A stretch of DNA of 64,000 bases, taken from Atherinomorus stipes (Eukaryota > Chordata > Actinopteri > Atheriniformes > Atherinidae). Positions 55,801-64,000 of the stretch are shown here, one piece after another. A program made the translations under genes and the position numbers. Each line of letters starts with the position of its first letter. Within the stretch, counting starts at the first letter, position 1. Below the pieces are notes generated by a model. That model was not told the origin of the DNA. It did not search any database and was given only the letters and a program-made list of their open reading frames with translations. The DNA is taken from NCBI GenBank assembly GCA_023101725.1, contig JALJCO010010453.1, positions 716,501 through 780,500 on the forward strand. Direction: 5' to 3'.

Positions 55801-57908
55801 GACCACGACGGGTGCAGGGGAGGCGAAGGATTTTCAAAGAATATCGATACTTATGAAGAGGCTGTGCAATCAAATTCAATATAAAAGAATAAGAATCACT
55901 GGGTGATGCAATCACACATCTATTACACCAAAAGTGCTCTGATCCTGAAGCCAGTTATGAACTAAATTAGCCCTGTAAGTAAGATTCAGTCTGCAGTTTT
56001 TCATATAAAAGTCAATTTAACAAAAGACAGCTAGCGTTAGCCCCGGCACACCAATTCATCTGATATTTGATACCAATATTCTTCTTAATGCAATTCTGAA
56101 GCTGAACAATGTTTCTTTGCTGAGAAATAAAACCGGAATAAACACAAATTTTACATTCTCCTCTTAAAAAAAAAAAAAAAGAAAAAACAAACATGTAAAT
56201 AACATTTTTTCTTCAAAAAATGAATTAGCCATTGGACATACAATTACATAGATACATATTTTCAATACCGCACATTCAATCTGCCAAAAAAGTAATGATT
56301 ACAAAGCCAACAAAGATGCTGCCATATATATATATAGAGAGATGTATGTACAATGATTATAGCATTCATAATTGCACTATGCCTCAATAAATGTAAATTA
56401 CAGGCTTATGTTCTAGGGAACCGTTACAAAAAAATACTCAAAGTAACTCGGGAATTGTAAGTTAAGAGGTGCCAATTATAAACAAGAAGGGCTTACTTTG
56501 GTACAAACATCAACACTCTGCCCTTTTACACAGTGACTAGCCAATTTTTTTTCTCCACTGCTATTCAACTACAACAGTCAAGACAGCCGGGCTGTGATTG
56601 GACAATTACAAAGATACAGCTAAACTGTGTCAAAGGAAAGAGGGAGAGGGTGGGAGGGGAGTTGTAGCCGTGTGCAGTGTTGCGATTGCACAGTTTGAGC
56701 AGTTCAGTGTACTGGAGCGACTGCCTCGTCTTCTCAACCAGCCTGCTGACCAAGTGTCGCTTCTGTCAGTCCATGCTGCGTGGGTCAGTATGGGAGGGGG
56801 AGGTGGGGTGGGGAAATATACCACTGACTTTAAAGAATACTTTAAAACCTGCAGGAATCAGGTGGTTGATCGAAACGTCCCTTCCATCCTAACAGCCCTG
56901 CGCTTGGCTTTCCTCAACACTTCTTCTCTCATGAAGTAGTTAACACAGCAGAGTGGAGTCTGGGGCTCGACTTATTTTGGCATTGGCAGTAAACATAGAC
57001 ATTATCGTAATAAAAAACATTAATGTGGCACAGTTGAACGTAATCATTTAATAATATCTCCTGAATCCTCATCTCGTCTGTTCCCTTCAGTCTGTGTAAA
57101 GTGGCTGCCGCCATCTTCATTCCCCTTTGACATGACAGAGCAGCTGGGAGTTTCCCCATCTTCTCGCTCAGGAAACATGTTTAAAGCCAGTTTCTCTCAC
57201 AGTCCTGAACTTCACGGCTGTGATATATCACCAGCCTATCACGGGGGAAAAGACTATAAACACCTGTGTGGGGAATGTGATCCCACAGTCACACCTTCTA
57301 CTCAAATGGTACCAAAGTTTATGTAATAATAATAATAATAATAAAATAATGATTGAAGTTAATCAATATCAAATCAATCTGAAATAATTTAAAAATCACA
57401 GTTTATGCCTACTTAACAAGGGACTTGCCAATCGGTCTGCTCAAGGAAAAAGGAAGTTTACAATTACTGATCTGTTACATCACTTCCTGTTGGGGGCAGG
57501 CCCTTGATGAAGCTTCAGAATGAAGTGACAGGTAGGAGGGAGGAGTTTTTTTCTCTTTAAAAAAAAGAATGAAACCTTTTTCTTCTTCTTGTTTATAAAA
57601 AGGCAGGAGGGATGGAGCATGCTGCGTATATTATCAGCTTCTTCCCCAACTCTTGCAAATATCCTGCCCCCTTCCTCTGCTTCCCATCAACTCCTTAAAT
57701 AGCAAGATAACATTTACGTCGTTCACCCCTCGGGGACCAAGAGGTCAACAAATGGCAAATAAATTAGTATTATGCAACCATTAGATTTAGTTTTCCTCAG
57801 ATATTTTTCTCTGTGTGCGTGTGTGTGTGTGTGTACATGTTCTATCTTTTCACAGATTACGTTAGTCATTGTGTGTCGAGGGTCTGCAGCCGGGAGCCCT
57901 GCTGTGAT
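52841..57908. other. gna14-gnaq intergenic segment
   Basis: The right side of gna14 exon 1 (52841 onward) should hold its 5'UTR and promoter, but I see no clear TATA box or CpG island. The part left of the gnaq stop (down from 57908) should hold the gnaq 3'UTR, which is long in other vertebrates. Simple repeats: an AAT run at about 57325-57347 and a TG run at about 57817-57834. No further gene is recognised. Confidence 0.5.
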
Positions 57909-62204
<4,296 letters not shown>

Positions 62205-64000
62205 CTGATGGAGAAAATAAACAAAATAAGTTATTTCAACAGCACAACACAAGAATTAAAAACTTTTTCAACAACATTAAAAAAAGGAGCCACTGCACAG
62301 GTTGCACAGTCCTAATTATCAATGGCTTAGTTTCTCACTTATTGACATTTTCTATAACCAGAAATTGCTTTGCACCCTCAGGCTTAGCATGGACCTAATA
62401 TCTGTGGCCCAAATCCCTCAGGGGATTTTAAGAATATTAAGGGGAAATTTTTGCTGCTCCAGATTCTTATTAAAAGTCTCCCTTGTCCCACGTTAAAGAG
62501 ACCAACATGTACCTCTGTGCTGAAGCACTTTCCCACAGGTTTGATACTTGGCATGCACATTGTGACAAGTCGAAAGAGCGGACATTATTTACCTCTCAGT
62601 AACTCACTTTCCTATGTTGAATGAGATTTTCAACCACATCTACATCTAGTATAAAACATTCGCACATGTGCAGTAGGTAAAGCAGCATTTTGACAAGACA
62701 CTTTAAAATAGGCAGCTCCTGTGATCATACATCAGCATCAAGGCTTATTGGTAAATACTGCACATGGCAGCCATCCATGAGTTCAATATCTAATTCCTGC
62801 TAATCAAACATCCATTTTAACTGTATGTTGACATCTAGTGAGCTATACAAGTACAGTCCATTTACCATTTAAGATGAAGCACATATGCAGAAAATCTAAG
62901 GATATATGTAGAAAATTCTTTTCATAAAACTCACAGTAATTTTTCCCCATAATGACTTCTAACAAATAACTAACATTTAGCTTTAATGTCATAAATAAAC
63001 CAGTAATATGATAGCATCAACATTTTCTTAATCTGCTAGTACAGACCTTAAAGACCAACAGCAGGGCATAAAATGTGCTTTTAGAAGTTAAGAGAGCCAG
63101 CTACATGATCTGAACCACAACAGAGAGACAACTTGATGGTCATGATGGCTTGTCTAATGGCTGGGTCTGATGAGCCTGGTAATCTATGATAGTATTACTG
63201 TAAATGACCAAGTACTGGGTTAAAACATACACAGACAGGTTTCAATTTCACTTCCTTTATGATGTCAGTGACCTCCTTTGTCAAACTTCCCACTGCCATC
63301 TTATTTAAACAGAGGAATTCATGCATTGTACAGATAACTGACTTGGCAAGAAAGATAATTCAGTCTACAATGTCAGGATCTGAACCAATCAACCATCAAT
63401 CAAACCCAAATGTGCATGAGTTTCCATTTGGTAATTAAATACTGGCAGGGTGCAGCATACTGTTCTGCAATATGATGCTGACAGTGTTTCATGCATGAAC
63501 ACAAAACCATGCTATCCAACTAACCATCCAAACTAGGGATGGATGATATTGGAATTTTGGCCGATATACAATATTTTAAAACTCATGTGGCCAACAACCA
63601 ATATCGATACCAATATTAAAGCTGAAAAAAATGAGCAGCCATTCCAAATATCAATACACTGAAAAATCGCCATATTTTCATGTGCCAATATCAAATCGAT
63701 ATTTTAAAATGCAGTATTGATCTATTTTACTTACAAAATCTCACGATATTTTGCAAATTTTCATGAGATTTCATAACATAAAGATGAAATATTGTAAGAT
63801 TTCGTTAGTAAAATAGATTGATACCGCATTTTTAAAAGTCAATATATCAGCATATGAAAATTTCGCAAATTTTTTGTGAATTCTTGCGAGATTTTGTAAC
63901 AGAATGATGAAATATCGCGAGATTCGTTAGTAAAATAGATTGATACTGCATTTTTAAATGTCAATATGATATCAGTATATGAAAATATTGTGATATTTCA
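62205..64000. repeat. gnaq intron 2 (partial) with tandemly duplicated repeat at 63535-64000
   Basis: From about 63535, TAGGGATGGATGATATTGG opens a repeat rich in GATAT/ATATC motifs. Within it a unit of about 135 bp recurs: TTAGTAAAATAGATTGATAC starts near 63806 and again near 63930, each followed by GCATTTTTAAA and a TATGAAAAT block. The repeat runs past the window edge, so its far end is unseen. 62205-63535 shows nothing recognisable and no gnaq exon 2. Confidence 0.5.

Overview
The window is a vertebrate chromosome segment, almost certainly from a teleost fish. It has large genes split by GT-AG introns, AT-rich introns full of Tc1/mariner relics, TTAA-flanked and hairpin MITEs and a LINE 3' end, and proteins that read as close orthologues of human genes. 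Nothing prokaryotic, viral or CRISPR-like was seen. The gene order vps13a - gna14 - gnaq matches, from recall, the human 9q21 order VPS13A-GNA14-GNAQ. The species cannot be named from the sequence.

Positions 1-41136 (+ strand) carry vps13a (chorein, a bridge-type lipid transfer protein) from about the fifth coding exon to the stop codon. I could place 71 coding exons (about 9.48 kb, roughly 3,160 codons) whose splice phases join without a break. There is also an alternative terminal exon at 39082-39141 and a candidate in-frame cassette exon at 27795-27863. The first roughly 95 codons lie left of the window. Two exons (26525-26672 and 34141-34255) each carry one surplus base that breaks the frame; both lie near suspicious poly-G tracts, so assembly error is the leading explanation.

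Positions 43010-52840 (- strand) hold a complete seven-exon Gq-class G-protein alpha subunit (354 codons), called gna14 from sequence and synteny. It converges tail-to-tail with vps13a across 1.9 kb. Positions 57909-62204 (- strand) hold exons 3-7 of gnaq; its exons 1-2 lie beyond the right edge. The two Galpha genes share the same exon lengths and phases, the mark of an old tandem duplication.

The rest is repeat-rich intron and intergenic DNA. It includes a Tc1-like element with a second Tc1/mariner element nested inside it (1082-3204); a GC-rich retroposon with poly(A) tail and 15-bp target-site duplication inside a LINE 3' end (21326-23095); a MITE nested in a TTAA-flanked palindromic element (31870-33259); and two copies of one MITE family in the introns of the two neighbouring Galpha genes. 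The three genes do not form a pathway by position: VPS13A acts at ER-organelle contacts, while GNA14 and GNAQ couple receptors to phospholipase C-beta.
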